From assembly GCA_023055505.1 (NCBI GenBank), contig JALIRH010000002.1, positions 2,155,001 through 2,219,000 of the forward strand: 64,000 nucleotides of DNA, in the 5' to 3' direction. The notes below the pieces were generated by a model. It ran no database searches. It saw only the letters and a program-made list of their open reading frames with translations, and had not been told where the DNA came from. The stretch is from Callipepla californica brunnescens (lineage: Eukaryota; Chordata; Aves; Galliformes; Odontophoridae). The position numbers were made by a program, and so were the translations under genes. This document shows, one piece after another, positions 47,538-59,466 of this stretch (its first letter is position 1; each line of letters opens with the position of its first letter).

Positions 47538-48769
47538 TTTCCTTAATTTATTTCACTTGGAAGCAAAAAAAAACAAACGAAGCATTGCTCTTTCTTTGTT
47601 GTATATTCACTATTATGCTTAGTTTGGATAAAAGTATGTGCTATGATACATCCCCATAAAATTTAAAGTGTTATTTATATTGCAGAAACTGAAATAACCA
47701 ATTTTCCTACGATATCTACTGAATTTTAGATATGCTGGATATGGTAATAATGTATTCTGTGGTTTCTTAAATATAGCCGTTACATTGTGCTCATTAAATG
47801 TACATCAACTGCAGATGAAGTGGTTCAACTAAACAGTAAAATCCATCTCCAATCAGAAGGTTAGATTTGCCATTTAAACAGGGAGCAAGAACCACATAAA
47901 AATGTTAAGAAAGACACTTAAATCTGCTTTTGTGTTATTTTCTCTTTCTTTAAGATCATTCTTCTACATCTTTACATCACTATGGGTTATAGAGGATGAA
48001 CATATTGATGTTTGTAAAGTCAATCACAGTAACCAAGCAATTATTGCGGAACATTATATATTCAGTGAAGATAAAGAAAGACTGGGAAAATAATTGTTTT
48101 TGAAGTCGTTTAATCTTTTTAAGGTCATGATGAATACTAAAATCTTTTTTAGGAACTACTGTGTATTCAAACATAGAATATATTGTATATATGTATGTTC
48201 ATACATACAATAATAAAAGAAAGTATGCTATGGAATTAATATGTATTATTCGACTTCCTTAAAGAAGATGTTCTTAACCTCTCCAGCACAGCAATATCAA
48301 GGACATATGTCCAGTTTTGTTCCACAGTAGGACACTTTTATCTCTATTTTATCTACAAAGACTATTTTCTATCCATTATTTTATTTACAAGACTATTAAC
48401 TACACAAACCATTTTCACAAAATGTCCCTATCTTTGAGAACTTCATTTAACATTAAACAGTGATATTTTTTGTTCATAAACATCATACTGTGATAGACTG
48501 TTTGAAAATACCTGAGAAAATACCACGATTTCTCACATCAAAGGACACTTGATGTGAAAACTTCATGGTCATAGAAAAAGTAATCAAAGGAACACGAGTG
48601 TACTGTAAGGTCACCTGTTCTTGTTATGCCATTAGTAGAAATCACATAGTCTTTCTGCAACAGATACAAAGGATTATATGCTCATTTCACCCTCAAGACT
48701 AAGGTCAGCACATTATCTCGTGTTATAAAAGCTAACCATTTCTGCTGTTTCTTTTTGCATTAAATCCTG

Positions 48770-48772
48770 TTT

Positions 48773-48814
<42 letters not shown>

Positions 48815-48817
48815 AAA
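48770..48817. repeat. 48-bp perfect AT-rich palindrome
   Basis: T4ATATATATA...TATATATATA4 with one C (48783) and one G (48804) placed symmetrically about the centre at 48793.5; every pair from 48770/48817 inward is complementary. It is a candidate cruciform and, in birds, a typical fragile or polymorphic AT site. Confidence 0.93.
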
Positions 48818-50129
48818 TCCTTGGTGTAAACAGTAAGTTTGTTTCCTTATGTTGCTTGGATAGTGTCTGGGTTTTGTGTAATTGCTGATACTTTCCAGAG
48901 GTAGATGCAAGGCCAGACCATGTAGTCAGTAGTCAATGGAAATAAATACATGACTTATCACAGCAAACATCATCATGTAAGATGAGATGAATTTCACCCA
49001 GAAGAGTACTGTCTCTGTGGACTGACTCTCAGTGCATGCAAGGGAGCCCTGTCTGACATGCACACCCACAGCAGGACACACCTACACTGCAGACGTGTAC
49101 ATTTAAACACAACCTTGAGGATTTATTCACTTCAGTGGGTGTGGATTTCACCTTCCCTGGACATGATGAATTGCCTCTCATCTTTCACTATGGTTTTATA
49201 TCCATCTACACCAATACTGACACTTCCTCAAAATGACACGAAAAAATGCGTGGAGTTGTGCAGGTATATTGAGTTGCATGCAGAGTTTGACATCAAGGAA
49301 CTTCAGTTTTATTCTCAGTTCTCATGGGTTAAGTATTATGGCCAAGTTCACCTACTCTCCCATAGCCCATTTTTCATTCATTGTTCCTAGCTCTATTTGC
49401 CCAGGAATGTCCTTAGGGCTGAAGTTGCTTTTTACAACATGCATCTGCAACACATACCATAACACAGCTCTGATCTCAGTGGAGAGAGCCAGCTGCTATC
49501 ATCATAATAGCAAAAATCTGTGGAGGGGTACAGGGAAGCTCTTATATGTCTGCTAAAAGGAATATAAAAATAGAGGGAAACAAGCAGAGAAACAGATGGT
49601 GGAAACAACGAACAGGGTAAGTAGGATTCATCTAATACACTTCGTCATATAAAAGTTGGGTTTCTAACCTATGTTAGCTCTACAGTAGAAAGCTAAAACA
49701 TACTGGAGCCTTCAAAGGGTGATTTTTTTTTTCCCACTGTAATAAAGAAAGAGTATATGGGTTTCATACACTCCAACAACAATTTACCTAAAATCCATCA
49801 ACCATCCGGTGTATTACCTGACTCCTATCTACTGCATCTTGGCCCTTTTTCCAAGAGAAAGGGCTGAAAACTGTGCAGTTTTATAATATTCTGCAAGAGA
49901 ATTGTGAACCTCCAAAGTGTGAATGGGAATTAACGCTGCTTTTAAATTCAGAAATTTTCTAACATCACTTGCTGGCACATCAGTCAACATGACTATTTTA
50001 TCAGATAAAGAGCAGTTTAGAGCTCATGCTTTCTACTTTAATAGAAATGTAGCATTTCCCTATTGTTTACTTAAAAAAAAAAAGCTTCAAAATTTTCATT
50101 ACGAAAACCCTCAGAAAGCTGCCAATGAA

Positions 50130-50163
50130 TTCTCTCTCTCCCCCCCCGCCCCCTTCCCCCCCA
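50130..50163. repeat. TC/poly-C run
   Basis: TTCTCTCTCTCCCCCCCGCC then CCCTTCCCCCCC, 34 bp of pyrimidine with a single G, immediately followed by AGCTACC. Confidence 0.9.
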
Positions 50164-50723
50164 GCTACCTTTATGCTGTCTGTAAATCAGATGCAATAAC
50201 AACTCCTGAGATGTTGGAAAAAGCATATTTATCTCCCTGGGAAAGTTAGAGGGATGACAGCTCAGTGCTTGAGCAGCGTCAGAGCTGTTACATTTCCATT
50301 CATTAACTTTCCCTTTTTCTATATAAAACCACATAATTGGGACTTCCCTTAGTGGAAACATTTAGTGCTTCTTTAGTGAGCAACTCAGGATCACAGCTTT
50401 TTAAGCCAGAATGTAAAAGTTATTGAGAGCTTCCTGAGAGCTGCCAAATGCTGTGTGTTCCCACCGACTCAGCAACTTGCAGGATTAGATTCTCATAATA
50501 TTTTTAGTGCTAATAATGTCAAATCTTCTGTAGTTCTTTTGTAATCTATTTACAAAAATGTCACACGCAGAGCTGCTCCAGAATTATCTGATTATTCATT
50601 TTTTTTCAAGTACAGTTTCTCTAAGCCTGAAGTTTTTATACTGATGTCATTTGTTCTCTTTTTCCAGATGAAGTTTATTGCCAGAATGAATTCGAGAAAT
50701 AACTGCAAACAATGTACTATTTA

Positions 50724-51314
50724 TCATAGAATGGTTTGGGTTAGAGGGGACCTTAAAGATCATTCAGTTCCAACCTTCATGACATGGGCAGAGGCTGGTT
50801 GCCACCCACCAGATCAGGCTGCCCAGGGCCCCATCCAACCTGGCCTTGAACACCTCCAGGGATGAGGTATCCAAGGCCTCTTCCAGTATCTTACCACACT
50901 TGGAGTAAAAAAATTCCTCCTCTTGTTGTTCATAGCCATTCTCCCTTTTCCCATCACTAACAGATCATGTAAAAAGTTGGTCTCCCTCCGAATTAAAAGT
51001 TTCTTTTAAGTCTAGGATACAGTATGACCCCCCCGAGCCTTCTCCAGGCTGAACAAGCCCAACTCCCTCAACCTTTCCACATAAAAGAAGTGCTCTCTTT
51101 GAACATCATCAGAACTGTCCTCTGGATGTGCTCCAGCAGCTCTGCTTCTTTCTTGTTTTGGGTACTCAGACCTGAATGCAGAACTCCAGGTGGGGTCTCA
51201 CAAGGGCAGAGCAGAGGGGGACAATAGCCACCCTCTCCCTGCTGCCTCTGTCGATGCAGCCCAGCACGCCGTTGGCCTTCTGGGCTGCAAGCACACACTG
51301 TTTGAGGTTCACAT
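50724..51314 (-). mobile_element. CR1 LINE copy, ~590 bp, the longest single recognisable block
   Basis: CATAGAATGGTTTGGGTTAG, CACCAGATCAGGCTGCCCAG, CATCCAACCTGGCCTTGAAC, GAGCCTTCTCCAGGCTGAAC and GTTGGCCTTCTGGGCTGCAA are near-consensus reverse CR1. On the minus strand it carries ORF2 codons for AQKANGVLGCIDRGS, VAIVPLCSALVRPHLEFC and EAELLEHIQRT, then the ORF2 end and 3' UTR. Frameshifts and stops (for example after LEFCIQV) make it non-functional. RT catalytic motifs are missing. Confidence 0.96.
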
Positions 51315-52263
51315 GACCATGAAACACTTAGAAGAGAAGAATACACCAGAGTTAGTGCACTGCTCAATTGGACTCCAAGTGTTCTTTATGTCCATCTGCC
51401 CTCACTTTCGCTCACAACTCAGTCTCAAAATTCAGCAGCTAGAAAATGGAGGACATAGAAGGAATAGATTATGCTGAAGAATTAACATTTTACAACCACA
51501 AATGAAAAAAAGATGCATGGGAACCATCCTGAAACATTCTAATAGAATTTGTCTTAGAGAACACTTAGATTTCCAAAGATTCTTTTCCTTATAAACTGTA
51601 CCCCTCAATTGCTGCAGTCAATAGTGGATACAGAGCCTCCTATATATGATTCTAAAGCATCCCTACAGCAGGCTGGGGATTTTGTTTCACATAATAAAAT
51701 GTGGTATCATGATGCTTGAGAAATGTACTTTGTGTGCTTGACACTGCAAATGTAAAGTATTATCTAAATGCGCTCCTCCCAGGTGATGAAACAGAACCAA
51801 AAAAAAACCAAAAAAAACAGGCAAACACAGAACTGATTTAAATCCATCAGTATGCCTATTCTAGTGTAATTTTTCCTTAACTTGAGAAACTTGTTTCTTT
51901 GGAATTATATTCTCAATTGCCACATGGGTGTTAAGCCAAGCAGGACTGAAAGTATGTCTGTTTTGTCTTTCTAGAAGCCATCAGCAAAATTCAAAACTCA
52001 CACAATTTAATATGACTCTTTTTGTTTACATTTTCTACAGCTTGCGGTTTTCAGATCCATCCCCCATATCCATAACCCCCTGATGCCATAAGCCACTGCG
52101 TACAAGAAGTATGATATCAAATACAGGACTGTCAGTAAAACTCAAGTTCCTAGTACCTGAATAGAGGAAGGCCTCTTAATTATGACTTAGGGAATATAGT
52201 ACATCTTAACCACTTCAACACCACAGAAAAGGAAAGAGGCAAAAGGAAGCTCCATGTTCAGAG
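51315..52263. other. Unique non-coding stretch
   Basis: Nothing recognised except short A-runs (about 51799-51820). Confidence 0.4.
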
Positions 52264-52430
52264 CTCAGAGAAGTTGTGGCTGTCGCATCTCTGGAGGCAT
52301 TCATGGCCAGATTGGATGGGGTCCTGGGCAGACTGACCTATTTGATTTAGTGGTTGGCAACACTTCCTGCAGTAAGATGATTGGAACTGGATAATCTTTG
52401 AGATCTCTTTTAACTCTAACCATTCTATGT
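52264..52430 (+). mobile_element. CR1 LINE fragment, ~165 bp 3' end
   Basis: CTCAGAGAAGTTGTGGCTGT, GGAGGCATTCATGGCCAGAT, TGGATGGGGTCCTGGGCAGA and CATTCTATGTTGTGAG are sense-orientation CR1 from the 'REVV' codons to a decayed tail. Same 3' UTR type as 50724-51314. Confidence 0.9.
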
Positions 52431-54099
52431 TGTGAGAAGTACAATTTTTTCCTTCTTTGTTTTGTCCTCTTATATTCTTGTGTTCCAGTATCTCTGTCCC
52501 TCTGCTCTATTACTACCTACAATTTGAAACTAAGATAGGAGAGGGCAGCAGATAATCCTGAAGGGGACATGGCTTGAGTTGGAAGACAATGCTTTTATTT
52601 TATAAAAGTCAGGACCATGGTTTCTTTAAAGTTTCCTGATCAACAGTTCAACCTCCTGCGAGCTGACACAAGGCTTTGTTATTATTCATGGAGTTCTTGA
52701 AATGTACTGGTGAAAGGAAATTAAAAATTTCTGATCACGTATTTGCCAGGATGCTCAAAAGATTAGGGATCTACTTGTGCAAAGAAGGCAAGATAGAGGA
52801 ACAATAAACCCTGAATTAAAGATTCATATTAGAATTGTGTGTCAGGAAGAACCATGCTGTGCTCAGTTCATCTGACCTTTAGGGTAACATGGCACATAAT
52901 AACTCAATTCCAACAATTTCTGGTCTTTAGCTAACTACTTCATCTAACCTTCACAGAAAGGAAACCAGTGCTCTCATTAAATAACAGTACAGAGTTAAGA
53001 GCATCGAACTAAGAATAAAGGTAAGATGGAAATTCAGAGAAGGCTTCTAAACCCTGGAACAGTAAAATTTGAGAATAGCCTCTGATCATCTCTTAGAAAA
53101 ATCTGACTGCCACAAGACAGTGTCATCTGAGGTTGTTGTCAATAATAACTTGGTTTGGATTTCATGACACTAGCAATTTCTCCAGCTTTATGTTCCTCAT
53201 TAATGCTTAGCCCATGAATAACACGTGATGGAGAAGATTGGAAATGTTTTATGATAGAAGTTCATCATTATTTGGTCAGGCTGGATTTCACGTTTTGACA
53301 TTGCAGGAGAGAAACATTTCTAAGTACAGATGACCTTCAAAATGGTTGAGGAGGTAAAAACCTCCTTATTGACATTTATTTCTTAAGTTCATACATATCA
53401 GGAAAGAATGCTGTTTTTGAAATGATGTGTGCTTCAGAGACCAGATATCTTCTGTTGTATCAAAAAAAGTTTGTTTTAAAATATTAATCCATTCTAAGAC
53501 AAGTAAGAGACAAACATCTAACAGAAGCCCTATGTTCTCTCTCTAATTTTTGGAAAGACAGAAGCACAAGAAGTGGATGACTGTTCACTTTAGCACTGGG
53601 ATTATCCTCTGGAGGTACCCCCTTACCTCTTCAATGATGATTAGGAGAAAATATCAGCTGAAACCTCATCATCCCAAACTCTACAAAGCAAAAGTTTCCA
53701 GATTATTCTGTTTCTTTCATAATTAATCAAGAGTTGTGTCAATTAATAATTTTAACTTCGAGAGTGTTGAATTTTATATCCTAACTTTCTGAGTCACGTT
53801 CTTCACCCTAGTTAGCATGGCACTGGCCTTACTGATTCAGAAATCTGAGGACCCAGAAAGGTGCAACCCTTAAGGTTCATTTTATCATTGTGCCAGGAGA
53901 GTAAAGGCAGTGATGCATCACTATTGGAGTTTGCAAATATAATACTTAGAGCATGGGAAACTTGCCGTTAGAAATCGTGTCTGATTTCTTGTTTTAGAAT
54001 CTGCTGTAAGAGTGTTCTATTACTAGTGATGAAAAAATCACCACCAGGGTTTTATTGGCTAGCCACTGGGTTGTGCTGTTTTACAAGAGGAAAGGTACA
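52431..54099. other. Unique non-coding stretch
   Basis: No repeat or gene signal recognised in about 1.7 kb. Confidence 0.4.
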
Positions 54100-54665
54100 T
54101 TATAATAGGTCGCACAGGTAGGCATCCTGACAGGTCTTAAATATCTTCATAGAAGGAGACACCACAACCTCCCAGGGCAACCTGTTCCAGTGCTCCATCA
54201 CCCTTACCGTATAGTTCTTCCACATGTGGGTATGGAGTTTTCTTTGTTCAAGTTTATACTACCATTTCTTGTCCTGTTGCTGCACAACATTGGGTGGTGT
54301 GGCCTCATCCATTTGCCTACCATCTTCGTTTAGATATTTATTAGCATTTATCAGATCTCTCCTCAGCCTTCTTTTCCCCGGCTGAGCAGACCCAGGTCTT
54401 TCAGCCTTTCCTCACATGGGAGGCATTCCAGGCCCTTTATCATCTTTGTGGCTCTCCACTAGTCTTCTTCTAGAAGATCCTTGTCTTGCTTGAAATGGTG
54501 TTCTAAATGTGGCCTTGCCAGGGCAGAGAAGATGGGGAGGATCACTTTCCTTGACCTTCTGGCTGTGCTGTTTTTAATGTACCCCAGGATACCATTGGCC
54601 TTCGTGGTCACAAGTGCACACTGCTGCCTCTTGGCCAACTCGTTGTCTTCCTCAGGTGCAAGACG
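54100..54665 (-). mobile_element. CR1 LINE copy, ~565 bp, lacking the 3' terminus
   Basis: GGTCGCACAGGTAGGCATCC, CCTCCCAGGGCAACCTGTTC, CTTGTCCTGTTGCTGCACAA, GGCCCTTTATCATCTTTGTG and CCATTGGCCTTCGTGGTCAC are reverse CR1, the same subfamily as the LTR-split copy at 44966-45796. On the minus strand it reaches the ORF2 segment '[19 protein letters not shown]'. The last ~80 bp of CR1, including the octamers, are absent, so its 3' end was deleted or has decayed. Confidence 0.94.
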
Positions 54666-54667
54666 CT

Positions 54668-54688
54668 ACACACACACACAAAAAAAAA
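54668..54688. repeat. (AC)6-poly(A) run
   Basis: ACACACACACAC followed by A9, at the truncated 5' edge of the CR1 copy. Confidence 0.88.
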
Positions 54689-55910
54689 TGTTTGACACAT
54701 TTTTATTCATTCTCCTTCTTACCTTGTCCATAGAAATTAACAGTCTTAGACCATTAATACACCACAGTGGCTTTTACAGACCATCATTTTGTTACCACAC
54801 TTACTTGCTTATTTAGTGCACTTTGACTTTGCTTACATTGCTGTTGGATACAGTAGTTTGGGCTTCTCAGCCTCATCCAGATAAATAGTAACTCTTTTGA
54901 AAATGCTCTGTCCTGTTGTCTTTTAAGGTTCAAGGAAATTGAAAGATCTCAGATTATTATTAATCTTACTGAGAGAGGAATACATGGCTGAGTTTCAATT
55001 TGAGATTATCAAAAGCAAGTTGTGGATATTCATTACATTTCTTAGAAAATTTGCAAGTAAAATTTGCTTTGTTTTGAAGAAGGAAATGTTGAAAGGTAGA
55101 GAAGCATTCGACAAAGAGACTGTGGTGAAAATATATAAGCATATCTAATTCCCAGGTTTCCTCTCTTGGACACAGAGGCATTTGGTGTTTGTCCACATGA
55201 CAGTAGGAACTTTGATTGGACTGAACCTTCGGTCAGAAAATATTAAAAATGTCTTGCTTTACTTTCTGCAACAAAAATAAAGCATAGAAAATGCTCTTTT
55301 TTTTTACTTTATCCATAGAAGTTTTTTCTTTGTTTGTTTATTTGTTTTGCTTTTAAAGCTGAACTGTTGTATGGGGTGAAACCTTATTCAAGAAGCTTTG
55401 CATTTAGATTTTCACTTCCATTTGAGGTTGCTTTTCTCTTCTTAACCTGACTATTTGGAGCATTAAAAGCTTATACTACTCTATTTTACACATCAAGTTC
55501 AGGACTGCCTGACATTCTCATTTTTGTGACATACGTCGACAAAATCAAATCGGTGGTTTGGAAAAATATGGGGGCACTTCCTAACATGTACTGTAAGAAA
55601 AACAATGACCCCAGTATGGTGGCTCTACGAGTCACTGTGATTAAATACAGTGTGCCTTCCCACACTGTCAAGTAATAAAAGTTCACAGAAGAAATAGGAA
55701 AAAACATACAAAAATCTTTAAGTTGTGTAAGAATTGAACCATTTCAGTTATCACTCATATTCTTAAATTAAACAATACTATTAAAAAGCATTTACTACCT
55801 ATATCAGAACATATAATTTCCCCTCAGTAGCTTTTCAAGCTATGCATACCTGACATATTTTGTATCAAATGTTATGTTACGGGTGTTTTGTTGTTTTTTC
55901 TTTTGAGTGT

Positions 55911-55952
55911 TCTGTGTTTGTGTGTGTGTTTGTTTGTTTATTTGCTTGTTTT
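55911..55952. repeat. (TG)n/(TTTG)n microsatellite
   Basis: TCTGTGTTTGTGTGTGTGTT, then TGTTTGTTTATTTGCTTG. Confidence 0.88.
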
Positions 55953-58634
55953 CATCAACTTGGAGAATTTCCATGGGCTGTGGAGTCATTCTGTCAACTG
56001 TACAGATAACTGAAGGAATCACAAGTCTACTCTATTAAAAACAACTCAAAGACTGCAGCTCCAGATCTACAGCACAAAAATGAGAGCTTTGCCTTCTGAA
56101 CTTAACATGTGAATTCTCCTGGCTTTTTGTTGGTGTACAGTAGTATTTCTCTATAGCTGACGACTAAAGAATATAATATCCGTTTGACATTTCAAAGAGA
56201 ATTCAAGCAAGGTAAGCTGCAAATACCTGCATCTGCCTAAGGCACCATACTGAATGACATTCGTTTTGTAAAGACTGAAGAAAATTTTCTTTTGCATAGT
56301 GAAAAATAAAATGAAATTAAAAATCTTACCATGTCATGTATGTCTACAGACCAGACAAATCTTAGTGCTGCAATTCTTCATTTCTCAGTCAGGACCCTGA
56401 CTTAAGATTAACTTCCTGATCTGCGAAACTGCCCTTCTCTGAATCTCCCTGAGAAGTTTCTCAACCAAACACAGGCCTCCTAGGTCTGCTAGTGTCAGAA
56501 CTGCATGAAAAAAAACATTTTCTAAGAAACACTTCTTCCTGCACTGATTCATTGCAGTCAGTGTTGCTACATTAAAACTCCCTCTGCTCTCTGCTTGCTG
56601 CAGTGAGGAAAGGGGTTAAGAAGCTAAGCAAAAGGAATATGGAGTTGTTCCACAGGGTTATAATGGAAACTTCAAAGTAATTTAATCAGATCTGTTCCAA
56701 TATACCCTAAAACCACTACTGCCATAACCATGATGAGTGAACAACCTGAAATTTTAGGCTAATTTGTGTGACTAATTCAGAGTTTATTGAAATGAACAAG
56801 GACAAATGAGGTGCTACTTTCTCTCTCAGATGCACAATGAGATCTGGAAGGGCTGCAGCACCTTTATTGTCAGTCTCAAAGATGTAAACTCTGGCAGGGA
56901 TTAGGCTCTGCATTTTGACTATGGCTATTTTTTGGCAACTTGTCTCTGCTTAGATAGTAAAAACAATTAAAGCGTACATATTTCAATGTAGATCATTAAT
57001 GCTTAAAATGTCAGAAACAGTGTTTGGCATTTTTCTAAGCATATCTTCTATTTTTTTCCATCATTTCTACATTCACTGTTTATTTTTTATTTGTCTGCTT
57101 CTGACCTTTCATGACCAGCTCAGCCATTTAACCAGGCTAAAATGTTGGGGAACGCATTTGATGAGAATATTCTCTAGCCAATAGAACTAGCCCCCTCTTA
57201 GAAGATTAGAGAGTTGATTTTAAATACCTCAAGCCAGATAAATGCTTCACTCTCATTTCCTGAATGAATATGCAATACATAGTGCTGGGTTATTATGGTA
57301 AAGATGTGCATTGCCATTTGCTTCTTGGAAGATCTAGGCTTGAACCATTAGGTCTACATGGGTTCAATCCTAAGTGAATTTCAGTTTTGAATAATTTCTT
57401 TATTCTCAGTGGCTGCATACAAGCTTAAAAAGGATGAGTCTGCAGACAGAGGTCCTCTGTCTTTGTTGTGAGATCAAGGAGAATTTAGAGCTTGCTTTAG
57501 ATTGTTTGCCTGAAATGTCTTTGGGGGATTTTCATCTAAAACATACACACACACAAATAACTTTTAAAGAAGGAGAGCTGAAAATTCACAGATATTCTTG
57601 ATTTTATAATTAAAGGCTGATCAACTAAATGACCTCTTAGTTTACTGAATTTATTGTCTCCCTTTTCTGCATGCAAAGACCTCATGAATGAAGGTCAAGG
57701 CTTCAATGGGACATGCGGTATCGCTGTACTTCAGATAATAACTGTTGTTCCTCCAGTAATAACAGCAGCCTTCAGTGATTTTGGGGGCGACAAAACTTGC
57801 CTCTGGTTCTCCCACCTCAGAAGTGATCTAATATTGCTAAAAGAGGGATTTTTTTCCCTTTTCTGCATTATGCAGTTAGTAACAGTATAGAGAATATTAC
57901 TGATGTGCAAGTAAAGTCTTGGGGAACAGAGTGAAATGGAACATCTGGGACCTGGTATGACTCTCAGGTGACTGGCCAGTAAATGCCTACTGAAGGACTG
58001 TTAAAAGTGTGTTCCGAGGTCATCAAATGGGACTCTAGCTTTCTGTACTAGAAGATTGGATACATAGACCATGTGTGGATACGTGCATTGAAGAATATAC
58101 TGTTATTTGTCTTGATTACAGGCAGAATCTCAGCATTGCATACCTTATATGACATCGAGACTCTGTAGTGCGTCCTGTCAGTCAGCTGTTGTTAGTTAAT
58201 TTCAGTATCCTGGTGAGTAAATAAAAATGTTATCTTTGATACCCTTTGCCCCTTATTTCAAAGATCGTCCTCTGAATCACATCAAGTTACATATTTCACT
58301 GAAAATCAAAATCCCACAGAATAATTTATTTTATATAGTTAGAACTAGAGGAATGTAAGGAAAAAAATTCAGGGTTTCTTGAGTAACTCTTTATGTTCTA
58401 TTTCATTGAGATGAGTTTAATCTAGAGAAGCTGTGGTAATAGACCCTGAAAAGGCTACGAGTATCTTGGCATAAACACCTACATTCCTATCCAATAAAAC
58501 AGGAGTCATGCAATTATGAAGGCTTCAGTAGAAAAACTAGCAGCAGGCTTCAACCCTGAGAACCCTCATTACACCTCAACATGGAGGGAATACCTAAAGG
58601 AACCACTGTTCTTCCTGTTCTAAAGTTTGAAGTA

Positions 58635-58770
58635 TTCTGATGACCAAAGAAAAGCAAATGTCACTGCAATATTCAGTAAGGTCAGTAAGGAGTGGGAACT
58701 ATTGACTGGTCAGATTCACCTCAGTCAAAGCATGCATGCTCAGTTTACAGATGATGTGAAGAAGTAGCTT
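58635..58770 (+). mobile_element. Ancient CR1 fragment A, reverse-transcriptase region
   Basis: AAAGCAAATGTCACTGCAAT, ATTCAGTAAGGTCAGTAAGG and TTGACTGGTCAGATTCACCT resemble the CR1 ORF2 codons for 'KANVTPIFKKG...NYRPVSLTS'. After a deletion, CTCAGTTTACAGATGATGTG resembles the codons around the catalytic 'FADD' box of the reverse transcriptase. Sense orientation, strongly diverged, frame broken. Confidence 0.6.
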
Positions 58771-58846
58771 GTGAATAATTTTTTTTTTATAATATGTTAT
58801 TCCTTGAATATTTCATCTTAGATACTGAATGAGATATTTGCTGTAA

Positions 58847-59466
58847 TGCTGGAAGAGCTGGCTGATATGATTGCAAGGTCACTCACTGCCATCTATGAAC
58901 AGTCCTCACGACTGAGAAAGGTCCACGATGTTTGGAAAAAGATTAACACTATGCCCTTCTTTATAACTGTGATGATGGCAGATCCAGGGAAATGAAGACA
59001 TCTCCTACACTTCAGGAACTGCAAGTGTCATGGAGTAAATCCTCCTGCAATCCATTTCCAAACATGCATAATAGAAGATAAGCAGGAACAGTGAATATGA
59101 AAATGTCAAAGGCTGTTTTATCCTCTTGAGAAGGAATATTATGAGATCTGGTTGTCATCTTCAATCTATTTAACTGAGTTATAAAGATAATGGAGTCAAA
59201 TCTACCCCAGGTGAATCTGCTGATAAGCAAGAAGCAATGGCCACAAATTGAGGTTCAACAGATTTAGGTTGAACATTTGGAAAAAAATACAAACTTATTC
59301 AGCACGAGAGTAGTGAAGTGCTGGAATTAATCATCCAGAGACAGTGCTATGCCACTCTTCAGAAGATTTTAGGATTTGATGTGAGAAAACAGTAGGTGAT
59401 CTGATCCACTACCGGCTACATTACTGTGATGAGAAGGAAGTTGAATGTCTAAAGGTTAATTCCAAT
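58847..59466 (+). mobile_element. Ancient CR1 copy B, ~620 bp, internally deleted
   Basis: ATGCTGGAAGAGCTGGCTGA, TATGATTGCAAGGTCACTCA and GCCATCTATGAACAGTCCTC encode 'MLEELADMIARSLTAIYEQS', close to the CR1 ORF2 segment just before the RT domain. GTCATGGAGTAAATCCTCCT and GCAATCCATTTCCAAACATG resemble the 'VMEKILLKAISKH' codons that follow. After a large deletion, AGAAGCAATGGCCACAAATT, GAACATTTGGAAAAAAATAC and GTGCTGGAATTAATCATCCA are the ORF2 C-terminus. The pieces are in the right order but heavily mutated, indicating an old insertion. Confidence 0.68.

Larger units (their letters stand above)
45906..50723. other. ~4.8 kb unique, AT-rich stretch with palindromes
   Basis: No CR1 recognised. 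Holds two AT-rich inverted repeats (47514-47537, 48770-48817), a C-rich run at 50130-50163 and small open frames (at most 110 codons, 49058-49390, plus) without recognised similarity. Confidence 0.45.
54666..58634. other. ~4 kb unique non-coding stretch
   Basis: No interspersed repeat recognised. Simple repeats: (CA)n-A9 at 54668-54688, TG/TTTG at 55911-55952 and (CA)n at about 57545-57555. Open frames are at most 78 codons. Confidence 0.45.

Noticed and set aside
50130..50164. C-rich run ending in CAG as a 3' splice site
   Set aside because: Poly-C rather than U-rich, and no supported exon follows, although the downstream 200 bp look composition-balanced.
50650..50727. TTGTTCTCTTTTTCCAG followed by ATGAAG as the start of an exon
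   Set aside because: The open frame runs straight into a CR1 copy at 50724; with no donor or homology the acceptor-like string is most likely chance.
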